Source: an uncultured Roseburia sp. (lineage in GTDB: Bacteria; Bacillota; Clostridia; Lachnospirales; Lachnospiraceae). Taken from it: 34,407 nt of DNA. This document shows positions 13,832 through 21,305 of the stretch, piece by piece (positions within the stretch are counted from its first letter, which is position 1; each line of letters opens with the position of its first letter). The DNA lies in NCBI GenBank assembly GCA_930989305.1, contig CAKNLF010000016.1, forward strand, positions 1-34,407, written 5' to 3'. The position numbers were made by a program, and so were the translations under genes. The notes below the pieces were generated by a model that did no database searches, was not told where the DNA came from, and saw nothing but the letters and a program-made list of their open reading frames with translations.

Positions 13832-15562
13832 TTATACATAACTTTGTGTCGTCACATCAAAGACGCCCCTTGTAGTAATACGCAGAGAAGGAATCACCGG
13901 AAGCGCCATAAAGCTCAGAGTCATAAAGGGATCCAGCTCCCTGACCACGCCCATATCGTGAGCCGTAGCTTTTGCTTCTTCCAGCTTATCATTTACCGTC
14001 TCCAACGGTTCTTCACTCATAATGCCTGCAATGGTCAACGGTACTTGGGATACGCATTTTCCATCATCCCAGACAACGATTCCTCCGTTCAGATCTACCA
14101 CCCGGTTGGCCGCTGCCGCCATATCCTCCTCGCTTGTTCCCACCACGATAATATTGTGAGAATCGTGAGAAATGCTGGTAGCCACCGCTCCTTTTTTCAG
14201 CCCGTATCCCTGGAGATAACCGATGCCGATATGGTGACTCCGTTTATGACGTTCAATAATGGCAATCTTCAGGATATCTTTTTCCACATCGATCTTGGCT
14301 GCATATCCCGCGTCTTTGGTGGTGATCTCTCCGGGGATCATCCCGATAATGCCCCTTGGCCGGGCATCCGCGAAATCCTTTGCAGACAAAGGATCTACAT
14401 GGAAGGTGGTGCGCGCCCGCTCTACCAGATAATCTTCTACCCGGGGAATTTCAAACGCTTCCACTTTTCCATCGGATACCATAAGTTTTCCCCGTTTGTA
14501 CACCTGCTGGATGTCAAAATCCTCAAAATTGTTGATGATCACGAAATCGCCCAGATACCCCGGCGCTATGGCGCCCCGGTTGTTCAACAGGAAATAACGG
14601 GCCGCATTATGGCAGGCAACTTTCACTGCGATAATGGGATCCGCTCCCAACCGTATGGCTTTCTTTATAATATAATCCATATGTCCTTTTTCCAGAAGGT
14701 CATTGGGATGCTTGTCGTCGGTGCAGAACATGCAGCGATCTGCATACTGCTCGCAAAGGAGAGGCATCAACGCTTCCAGGTTGCAGGCCGCTGTACCTTC
14801 CCGTATCATTATGTACTGCCCTCTTTCGATCTTGGAGATCGCGTCCTGGAGATCATGGCATTCATGATCTGAATAAACACCCGCCGCAATATAAGCGTTC
14901 AGGTCATTGCCCAGGAGGTCCGGCGCATGGCCGTCGATTTTTTTATGATGTGCCTGTGCCGCCACGATCTTTTCTACTACCTGCTCATCTCCGGCGATGA
15001 CTCCCACAAAGTTCATCATCTCAGCCAGCCCCTGTACTCTGGGGTGGTCGTAAAAAGAGTCAATGGCCCGATAATCCAGCCGTGATCCCGCCTCATCCAA
15101 AGGGGTAGCCGGCACACAGCTTGGCAGCATAAACTGCACATCTACCGGAAGTCCTTCCGTAGCCTGAAGCATATATTCAATTCCGTCGGTTCCCATAACA
15201 TTGGTAATCTCATGAGGATCCGTCACAATAGTCGTTGTGCCATGAGGCAGCACTGCCTTGACAAATTCGGAAGGAGTTACCAGAGAGCTTTCCAGATGGA
15301 TATGCGCGTCCAAAAATCCCGGCAATACGATTTTTCCTGTCATATCCACTTCTACTGTGCCGTTATACTCTCCCATGCCTACGATCAGGCCCTCGGTTAC
15401 GGCAATGTCTGATGTGCAGATCTCATTGGTAAATACATTTACATAAGACGCGTTTTTCAACACCAGATCCGCAGGTATCCGCCCTGCCGCCGCACGGATA
15501 ATCCGCTGCTTTTTTACTAATTTTCTGTTTATCCTGCCGGTATAGCTTTCCGTTGCACGCAT
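13832..15562 (-). CDS. ade: Adenine deaminase
   Basis: A 576-residue metal-dependent hydrolase that converts adenine to hypoxanthine and ammonia, a step in purine salvage or use of adenine as nitrogen source. The N-terminal part shows the amidohydrolase motif LPGFLDAHIHLESSLV (HxH metal site, about residues 80-95), TTTIVTDPHEITNV, DGHAPDLLG and CTDDKHPNDL. The C-terminal Ade-specific domain includes SHHIGIGYLQGYGLKKGA, SISHDSHNIIVVG and ends DPFMTLSFMALPVIP. Length is normal. ATG follows GGAGGA by 6 nt. It lies 17 nt downstream of the LOR/SDH-like gene as the last gene of the operon. Confidence 0.95.
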   Translation of the reverse strand: MRATESYTGRINRKLVKKQRIIRAAAGRIPADLVLKNASYVNVFTNEICTSDIAVTEGLIVGMGEYNGTVEVDMTGKIVLPGFLDAHIHLESSLVTPSEFVKAVLPHGTTTIVTDPHEITNVMGTDGIEYMLQATEGLPVDVQFMLPSCVPATPLDEAGSRLDYRAIDSFYDHPRVQGLAEMMNFVGVIAGDEQVVEKIVAAQAHHKKIDGHAPDLLGNDLNAYIAAGVYSDHECHDLQDAISKIERGQYIMIREGTAACNLEALMPLLCEQYADRCMFCTDDKHPNDLLEKGHMDYIIKKAIRLGADPIIAVKVACHNAARYFLLNNRGAIAPGYLGDFVIINNFEDFDIQQVYKRGKLMVSDGKVEAFEIPRVEDYLVERARTTFHVDPLSAKDFADARPRGIIGMIPGEITTKDAGYAAKIDVEKDILKIAIIERHKRSHHIGIGYLQGYGLKKGAVATSISHDSHNIIVVGTSEEDMAAAANRVVDLNGGIVVWDDGKCVSQVPLTIAGIMSEEPLETVNDKLEEAKATAHDMGVVRELDPFMTLSFMALPVIPSLRITTRGVFDVTTQSYV

Positions 15563-15579
15563 ATATCATCCTCCAAAGT

Positions 15580-16674
15580 TTACATCAATCCCAGACCCTT
15601 TACCACGATCATGATAAAGTCCTGTACATTTGTTACAATTGTTGTTGCGGCCAGACTTCCTCTGTCCAGCAGTTTGTTTACCACAAACTCATCCGCGTCC
15701 ACTGTATAGAGGAATACCGGACGAACTGTTCCGTCCTCCAGCACACGGTAAGAGGGCGTCATGTTTCCTGTGGCAATGGTATGCAGCATGGTAGCCAGAC
15801 AGATAACGGTAGTGGATTTCTTTACCATCTCACGCATTTTTGTCTGTCCCTCATAGGCGTTTCCGATCACTTCCGGAAGCGGCCCGTCATCTCTGATGGA
15901 ACCAGTAAGCACAAAGGGGACATTATGCTTTACGCAGCTGTACATGATTCCGTTGTCGATCTTGTAATCTTCTATAAACTGGGGAATAGAGCCGCTTTTT
16001 CTGACTCTGTTGATCACATCCAGATGATTGTAATGTCCGTTTGGATGTGATTTTTGTGTATAAATATCCTGGCCCAGAGCAGTATGGAACATAGAGCCTT
16101 CCAGATCGTGTGTGGCAAGGGCGTTTCCTGCCATAAGTCCGTCCACGTATCCGTTTTCCACCATTACCTGCATCGCTCTTCTGGCGTCCGCGTCAAAAGA
16201 AAAGGCCGGTCCCATAACCCAAAGGATGTTTCCGTGTTCCCGCTCATACTTAAGCAATTCAAAAAAGCGGTCATAATCCCGGGCATAGGAAGTCTCCCTG
16301 CTCCTTCCCTGACGGAATACGAATTTATCGCCTTCCTCTTCATCAGGATCTTCAAATCCCGTACTGTGCAGATAAATACCTTCTTCGCCGTCTTCTGTCC
16401 TTCCCATAATAACCTTATCCCCGATTTTCAGATTCCGGTTTTCCACAACTTTTAATTCTCCGTCATCGCAGAGCACTACGCTGGAATCCATCCGGCTCTC
16501 TTTTGCCAGCGTCCATTTTCCTTTTATTTTAAAATATTCCGGATACATGGATGTGCTGTGATAATTTTCCGGCGCAACCCCCTGAATGGTTACTTCCTCC
16601 CATGCCGCATCCGGCGCGTTGACAAATTTCTCCTGTGTAAAATCAGGTTCTCTATATTTTGGTAATTGAAACAT
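15580..16674 (-). CDS. LOR/SDH-family protein (TIGR00300 type), ornithine cyclodeaminase-like
   Basis: This 364-residue protein belongs to the group once called bifunctional lysine-oxoglutarate reductase/saccharopine dehydrogenase-like (TIGR00300). It has an N-terminal beta domain (about 1-125) and a C-terminal Rossmann-like part with NILWVMGPAFSFDADARRAM, GLMAGNALATHDLEGSMF, LTGSIRDDGPLPEVIG and DADEFVVNKLLDRGS. Characterised relatives are an archaeal NAD-dependent ornithine cyclodeaminase (ornithine to proline plus ammonia) and the C-terminal domain of cyanobacterial ArgZ/AgrE arginine dihydrolases. The hydrolase domain of ArgZ is absent here. It sits between an amidohydrolase and adenine deaminase, so a role in releasing ammonia from an amino compound is plausible. 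The exact reaction is inferred. Confidence 0.7.
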   Translation of the reverse strand: MFQLPKYREPDFTQEKFVNAPDAAWEEVTIQGVAPENYHSTSMYPEYFKIKGKWTLAKESRMDSSVVLCDDGELKVVENRNLKIGDKVIMGRTEDGEEGIYLHSTGFEDPDEEEGDKFVFRQGRSRETSYARDYDRFFELLKYEREHGNILWVMGPAFSFDADARRAMQVMVENGYVDGLMAGNALATHDLEGSMFHTALGQDIYTQKSHPNGHYNHLDVINRVRKSGSIPQFIEDYKIDNGIMYSCVKHNVPFVLTGSIRDDGPLPEVIGNAYEGQTKMREMVKKSTTVICLATMLHTIATGNMTPSYRVLEDGTVRPVFLYTVDADEFVVNKLLDRGSLAATTIVTNVQDFIMIVVKGLGLM

Positions 16675-16718
16675 ATTTGCTGTCCCTCTCTTTTTATTTT
16701 TATATTGCGAGCCGATGG

Positions 16719-18332
16719 CTATGCCTCATCCGCTCTGTAGACACACTTTCCGTCTACGTAAGTCTCTGCCGCTTTAACCTGGTCGATCTCTTCACCTGGA
16801 ATTTCCATGATATCCCGGTCCAGCACCACAAAATCTCCGTGGTATCCTGGGGCCAGCATACCGATATCCGAAAAGCCGGCCGCCATAGCTGCGCCTTTTG
16901 TATACAGTTTTACCGCAGTTTCAATATCTACGGCATTCTCTTTTCCGCAGTCCGTTCCGTCCGCCGTAATTCTGGTCACAGCCAGTTTCAACCCCACAAA
17001 AGGATCAGAAGGCACTGACCAGAAGGTTGCCGGAGCGTCTGTGGAAAAGCCCAGACACACGCCTTTGTCCAGAATATGTTTTATCGGATAACACTGTTTT
17101 ATCCACTGAGCTCCCAGATTTCCGAGATAGCTTGCGCTTTCCGCATACAGGAAAATCGGCTGGGTCACAAAGGAAATTCCCTTTTCAGCCGCTTTTTCAA
17201 GGCTCTCCTCTGAAGGATCGGTTACATGTTCGATCCTTACGTAGGGGATCCCCTCCGGCGTCCATTTTTCCTCTTTCGCGGCGCGGCTGATCATTCTGTC
17301 AATGGCCTTTCCTCCCATTGCATGCATCGAGAGCTGGCAATGGTTGGACCTGCAAAACTCCACCGCGGATTCCAGCAGTTCATCCGTACATACCGAAATG
17401 CCGAAATTATCCGTTGTATTCCGATAAGGCCGGTTCATCCAGGCCGTTCTGCCGGAAATACTTCCGTCTCCAATGAGCTTTAAGCCGGCTGCAAAGATCT
17501 GGCCGTTTCTGTCCAGGCGTTCTTTCGGAATCTGAAAATCAGGATCATCCGCAAAGAAATCCCACATATAATAAACGCCTACCTTCTGGCAAAATCCCTG
17601 TTCTGCCGCTGCTTTATAAACAGGAAAGTTATCCGTGGCATCCAGATTTCCCATATCGCAGATAGCGGTAATTCCCTGAGAAACAAGAAGTCTGCCAAGC
17701 TCCAGCAGATTTTCCGTTTTTCTTTCCTCAGACTCTGCCGGCAGAAACGGCGCAATCAGATTTCTGGCATTTTCTTTTAAAATGCCTGTGGGCTCTCCGT
17801 TTTCATCCCGTTCGATCTCTCCCCCCGGAGGGTCCGGCGTATTTCTGTCGATTCCCGCCAATTTCAGCGCCATACTATTAACGCAGCGGATATGAGCGCA
17901 GTTGCGCATTATGGATACCGGAGCGTCATTGCATCCCCGGTCCAGATCATATCGATTGGGAGAACGTTTCTCCTGAAAGCCCTGCTCATCATATCCCCAG
18001 CCTTCAATCCACTGTCCCGGCTCCTGTGCCTGTCTGCGCCGGCGGATGGCCTGTATCATTTCCTCTATGGAACAGATATCCGGAGGCATTACTGTGATCT
18101 GCTTCCGGAAATCCGCGTAAATAACCGGATGCATATGGGCGTCTACAAACCCCGGAATCACCCGTCTGCCTTTCAGATCAATGACAGTCCCCTTCTCCTC
18201 CGGCAGATCTTCTTCCCGGCCAATGGCAGCAATACGCCCGTTCGCAATGGTCATTGCCCAGGCGTCGGGCATCCTGTCGTCTGATGTAAAAATCTTTCCA
18301 TTTATAAATGTTATTTTTTCTGAAGTATTCAT
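16719..18332 (-). CDS. Amidohydrolase family 3 protein (YtcJ-like)
   Basis: A 537-residue amidohydrolase of the YtcJ/N-acyl-D-amino acid deacylase-like branch. It begins with a small beta domain (ITFINGKIFTSDD, residues 7-19) and has the HxH metal site in VIPGFVDAHMHPVIYADFRK (about 59-78), GLKLIGDGSISGRTAWMNRP, the second histidines in LSMHAMGGKAIDRMI and VRIEHVTDPSEE, and the closing GFSTDAPATFW aspartate. The C-terminus has PGYHGDFVVLDRDIMEIP. Substrates of this branch are mostly unknown amides or cyclic ureides. First gene of the minus-strand operon, 44 nt before the LOR/SDH gene; promoter at 18356-18384. Confidence 0.85.
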   Translation of the reverse strand: MNTSEKITFINGKIFTSDDRMPDAWAMTIANGRIAAIGREEDLPEEKGTVIDLKGRRVIPGFVDAHMHPVIYADFRKQITVMPPDICSIEEMIQAIRRRRQAQEPGQWIEGWGYDEQGFQEKRSPNRYDLDRGCNDAPVSIMRNCAHIRCVNSMALKLAGIDRNTPDPPGGEIERDENGEPTGILKENARNLIAPFLPAESEERKTENLLELGRLLVSQGITAICDMGNLDATDNFPVYKAAAEQGFCQKVGVYYMWDFFADDPDFQIPKERLDRNGQIFAAGLKLIGDGSISGRTAWMNRPYRNTTDNFGISVCTDELLESAVEFCRSNHCQLSMHAMGGKAIDRMISRAAKEEKWTPEGIPYVRIEHVTDPSEESLEKAAEKGISFVTQPIFLYAESASYLGNLGAQWIKQCYPIKHILDKGVCLGFSTDAPATFWSVPSDPFVGLKLAVTRITADGTDCGKENAVDIETAVKLYTKGAAMAAGFSDIGMLAPGYHGDFVVLDRDIMEIPGEEIDQVKAAETYVDGKCVYRADEA

Positions 18333-18355
18333 CTTTTTGCGCTCCCTTAACCTTA

Positions 18356-18384
18356 ATCATAGCAGAATAACGGATATTTGTCAG
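18356..18384 (-). promoter_or_regulatory. Promoter of the amidohydrolase-LOR/SDH-ade operon
   Basis: Minus-strand CTGACA (18379-18384), 17-nt spacer, TATGAT (18356-18361), 24 nt before the ATG. It diverges from the M20 hydrolase gene. Confidence 0.6.
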
Positions 18385-18433
18385 GAAGATTTCGCTAAAT
18401 TATTGCAAAATTCTGCCCACGGTGGTAACATTA

Positions 18434-18495
18434 GTATAATTATACATATTTTTTTATGTTTATAAATCAAACTCCGAAATGGTCGGAGTTTTTTT
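18434..18495 (+). promoter_or_regulatory. Palindromic -10 region and leader terminator before the M20 hydrolase
   Basis: A perfect 12-nt palindrome, GTATAATTATAC (18434-18445), includes a TATAAT -10 (18435-18440) without a clear -35, which suggests an activator- or repressor-controlled promoter. Downstream, AAACTCCG (18469-18476) pairs with CGGAGTTT (18484-18491) and runs into TTTTTTT. This is an intrinsic terminator 33 nt before the start codon and therefore a likely attenuator. Confidence 0.5.
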
Positions 18496-18528
18496 CTTTA
18501 CAAAAACTTTTTGAAGGGAGTAATGCAT

Positions 18529-19767
18529 ATGGGTATACCTGCTGAAGAAATACGTGAAAAAGCAAACGCCATCCGTCGGCAGATTGCCGCGGACAGAAGA
18601 GCTCTCCATCAGATTCCGGAAATAGGAACCGATCTGCCTCAGACCAGCGCCTACATAAAGAAAAGACTGGATGAAATGCAGATCCAATGGAAAGACTGCG
18701 GCGGCAGCCTTTCCCCGAAAATGACCGCGGACTATATCAGCGCAGGATTTCCGAAAATGGAAAAGGAAACCGGCATTGCCGCAGTAATCGGCCGGGGAGA
18801 GCCCTGCATCCTGCTTCGCGCCGACATGGACGCCCTGCCCATCAGGGAAGAAAATGGTCTGGATTTTTGCGCCTCCAACGGATGGGGACATATGTGCGGC
18901 CACGACAGTCATGCAGCTATGCTTCTGGGAGCGGCCCAAATACTGAAAAGCATGGAGGACCGTCTGGAAGGAACCGTTAAGCTTATGTTCCAGCCTGGAG
19001 AGGAAACCGGCGCCGGAGCGCGCCTTATGGTGGAGGACGGGATCCTTGACACCCCCAGGGTGGATGCTGCTTTCGGACTTCATGTCCAGCCCACAGACAC
19101 TACAGGGCAGATCGGCTACGCCATCGGCGTTAATTCCGCATCTCTTGATACATTTATCCTGAAAATCCGCGGGAAAGGAGGGCACAGCTCTCAGCCTCAG
19201 CTCTGCGTGGATCCTCTCATGGTAATGAATCAGGTCTATCAGGCAGTCAATCTGCTGGCCACCAGAGAAGCGGATCCCTCAGCTATGGTGGCTCTTACCT
19301 GCGGCGTTGCCAGAGGAGGCACAGCCGTCAATATCATCCCCAATGAAGCAGAGCTTCATATTGGACTGCGTACACTTGATGTGGAAGCCGGAGAACACCT
19401 GAAAAAAAGGATTCCGGAACTGATCGACCATTATGTAAAGGCATGGAACGCGGATTATGATCTGACCACCTTCCACACCCCCTGTACTCTTACTGATGAA
19501 ACACTCTGCAGTCAGCTGGTCCCCCATATCCGGGAGATTACCGGACCGGACAGTGTTCATGAAATTCCGGCAATGACAGGCACGGAAGATTTCGGATATG
19601 TTACCAGGGAGGTTCCCGGCATGTTTGCCTTTATCGGCGCAGGCAGCCCCGGCAGCGCTCCTCTTCACAGCCCTCACATGGTACTGGATGAAAACGTACT
19701 CCCCCTGGGCGCAGCCGTTTACGCCAATGCGGCAGCTTCCTGGCTGGAACAAAATAAAAAAGCGTAA
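18529..19767 (+). CDS. M20-family amidohydrolase (aminoacylase/hippurate hydrolase-like)
   Basis: A 412-residue metallo-amidohydrolase of the M20D group that cleaves N-acyl amino acids or related amides. It has the opening LHQIPEIGTDLPQT, the metal-binding MCGHDSHAAMLLGAA (about residues 123-137), FQPGEETGAGARLMVEDG with the catalytic glutamate pair, HVQPT, a dimerisation domain with GKGGHSSQPQ, and MTGTEDFGYV near the end. Earlier in-frame TTG and ATG codons exist, but ATG 18529 lies 8 nt after GGGAG. It is followed after 23 nt by a YfcC/DcuC-like carrier, so substrate uptake and hydrolysis are probably coupled. It diverges from the amidohydrolase operon. Confidence 0.92.
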   Translation: MGIPAEEIREKANAIRRQIAADRRALHQIPEIGTDLPQTSAYIKKRLDEMQIQWKDCGGSLSPKMTADYISAGFPKMEKETGIAAVIGRGEPCILLRADMDALPIREENGLDFCASNGWGHMCGHDSHAAMLLGAAQILKSMEDRLEGTVKLMFQPGEETGAGARLMVEDGILDTPRVDAAFGLHVQPTDTTGQIGYAIGVNSASLDTFILKIRGKGGHSSQPQLCVDPLMVMNQVYQAVNLLATREADPSAMVALTCGVARGGTAVNIIPNEAELHIGLRTLDVEAGEHLKKRIPELIDHYVKAWNADYDLTTFHTPCTLTDETLCSQLVPHIREITGPDSVHEIPAMTGTEDFGYVTREVPGMFAFIGAGSPGSAPLHSPHMVLDENVLPLGAAVYANAAASWLEQNKKA

Positions 19768-19790
19768 CGCTTTTTGTGAAAGGAAAAACA

Positions 19791-21194
19791 ATGAACCAGA
19801 AAACAGAAAAAAAGCGGGCATTTCATATGCCTCACGTATTTATCATACTGCTGCTGATCATGCTGTTTATCGTAATACTTTCTTATGTGATCCCCAGCGG
19901 TTCCTACGAAAGGATTGTTGACAGCGCTACCGGCATCACAGTCATCGATCCTGATACCTTTCAATATGTAAAAAATGAAAATCCCATAAGATTTATGGAT
20001 TATTTTGAAGCCGTTTACAATGGCTTTGTCAACGGCGCCACTATTATGGGCACCCTATTTATCTGCTCAGGTATGATCTACCTGCTGGAAGTCAGCGGGG
20101 CCTTTGGCGCCAGCATCAACCTGATCCTGAAAAAAACTCAGGGCAAAGAGTTTTCCGTTGTATGTATTTTTTATACTGTTTTTGTTATATTCGGCGTATT
20201 GGGCTACGGAGAAGCCGCCTACCCCTTCTATCCCCTTGCGGTCACAATCGGTTTCGCCCTGGGCTATGACCGGATGGTGGGAACCGCCCTGGCCATTATC
20301 GGCAGCACTGTAGGCTTCACTTCAGGACTGATGAATACCTTTACCACCGGCGTGGCCCAGCAGATCGTAGGCCTTCCCCTGTTCTCAGGGATCGGATTTC
20401 GAGCTGTAGGTCTGGCTGTCTTTTACGTAATCGGCCTGATCGGACTTTACGTTTACTGCCGCAAGATCAAAAAGGATCCCCGGCGCAGTTTTTACAGCCA
20501 GGAATATATGAGTCAGAACCGGGAAGACCACACTTCCGGAATGGAGGAAATGACTGTATCCAGAGCGCTTGGTATCATCGTCTTTCTGGCGGTGATCGTA
20601 ATACAGGGATTCGGCTGCATCCGTCTTGGATGGTCCTTTCCCCAGATCGCCGGCCTTTATGTGATCATGGGCTGCATCCTGACAGTTATTTTCCGGTTTA
20701 AGCCCAGTGAAGCATGTCAGCTGTTCTGCAAAGGCGCTGTTCGCGTATTCGCCGCTGCTTTTGCCGTAGGTCTGGCCCAATCCGTAGTGGTATTGATGAA
20801 CCAGGCCTGCATCATGGATACGATCGTTCACGCCATGTCTGTAATACTGGAACACAAGGGTACTGTACTGGCGCTGCTGATCATTTTTGTATTTGTCACA
20901 CTGTTCAATTTCCTGGTGGTATCCGGAAGCGGAAAGGCAGTCATTATCATGCCCATTCTCCAGCCCCTGGGAAAAATTCTGGGCATCAATCAGCAGGTAC
21001 TGGTACTTGCTTATCAGTACGGCGACGGTATCACCAACAGCTTCTGGCCCGGAAGTTCCCTGGTACAGTTGTCTATGTGCGGCGTTGATTACGGCTCCTG
21101 GATCAAATTCTGCTGGAAGATCTACCTGGCCTTTATCGTCAGCGCGTTTGTTCTGATCATGATCGCCCACAGCATGGGGTATGGTCCCTTCTAA
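19791..21194 (+). CDS. YfcC/DcuC-family membrane carrier
   Basis: A 467-residue integral membrane protein with about 12 hydrophobic helices. It starts with a charged tail (MNQKTEKKRAFHMPHVFIIL), and the YfcC-type SYVIPSGSYERIVD follows helix 1 (about residues 27-40). Later segments include VFGVLGYGEA-like and GSTVGFTSGLMNTFTTGVAQ loops and LFNFLVVSGSGKAVIIMPIL near the end. Members of this C4-dicarboxylate/amino-acid carrier group are thought to move organic acids, arginine/ornithine or peptides; none can be assigned here. ATG at 19791 follows GAAAGGA. It is co-transcribed with the M20 hydrolase, whose product or substrate it may carry. Confidence 0.87.
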   Translation: MNQKTEKKRAFHMPHVFIILLLIMLFIVILSYVIPSGSYERIVDSATGITVIDPDTFQYVKNENPIRFMDYFEAVYNGFVNGATIMGTLFICSGMIYLLEVSGAFGASINLILKKTQGKEFSVVCIFYTVFVIFGVLGYGEAAYPFYPLAVTIGFALGYDRMVGTALAIIGSTVGFTSGLMNTFTTGVAQQIVGLPLFSGIGFRAVGLAVFYVIGLIGLYVYCRKIKKDPRRSFYSQEYMSQNREDHTSGMEEMTVSRALGIIVFLAVIVIQGFGCIRLGWSFPQIAGLYVIMGCILTVIFRFKPSEACQLFCKGAVRVFAAAFAVGLAQSVVVLMNQACIMDTIVHAMSVILEHKGTVLALLIIFVFVTLFNFLVVSGSGKAVIIMPILQPLGKILGINQQVLVLAYQYGDGITNSFWPGSSLVQLSMCGVDYGSWIKFCWKIYLAFIVSAFVLIMIAHSMGYGPF

Positions 21195-21230
21195 CCTTCA
21201 AAACCCGAAGGTTCCCAGGATTTCATAAGT

Positions 21231-21301
21231 AAAAAAGAGCTTTCCCGGCAGGGAGAAAGTGTCATTTACACACTTTCATCCCTCCTGGGGAAAGCTCTTT
21301 T
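21231..21301. terminator. Bidirectional terminator between converging genes
   Basis: A long hairpin: outer arms AAAAGAGCTTTCCC (21233-21246) and GGGAAAGCTCTTTT (21288-21301), inner arms GAAAGTGT/ACACTTTC (21255-21262 with 21270-21277). T-runs occur on both strands, serving the carrier gene on the plus strand and the ATPase on the minus strand. Confidence 0.9.
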
Positions 21302-21305
21302 TGTA

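Noticed and set aside
18460..19185. 241-codon minus-strand frame over the M20 hydrolase
   Set aside because: Antisense shadow of a gene with clear catalytic motifs; low-complexity mixture, no ribosome site.
20385..21170. 261-codon minus-strand frame
   Set aside because: Antisense to the YfcC-like carrier; composition rich in His/Gln/Asp as expected for a shadow of a membrane protein.
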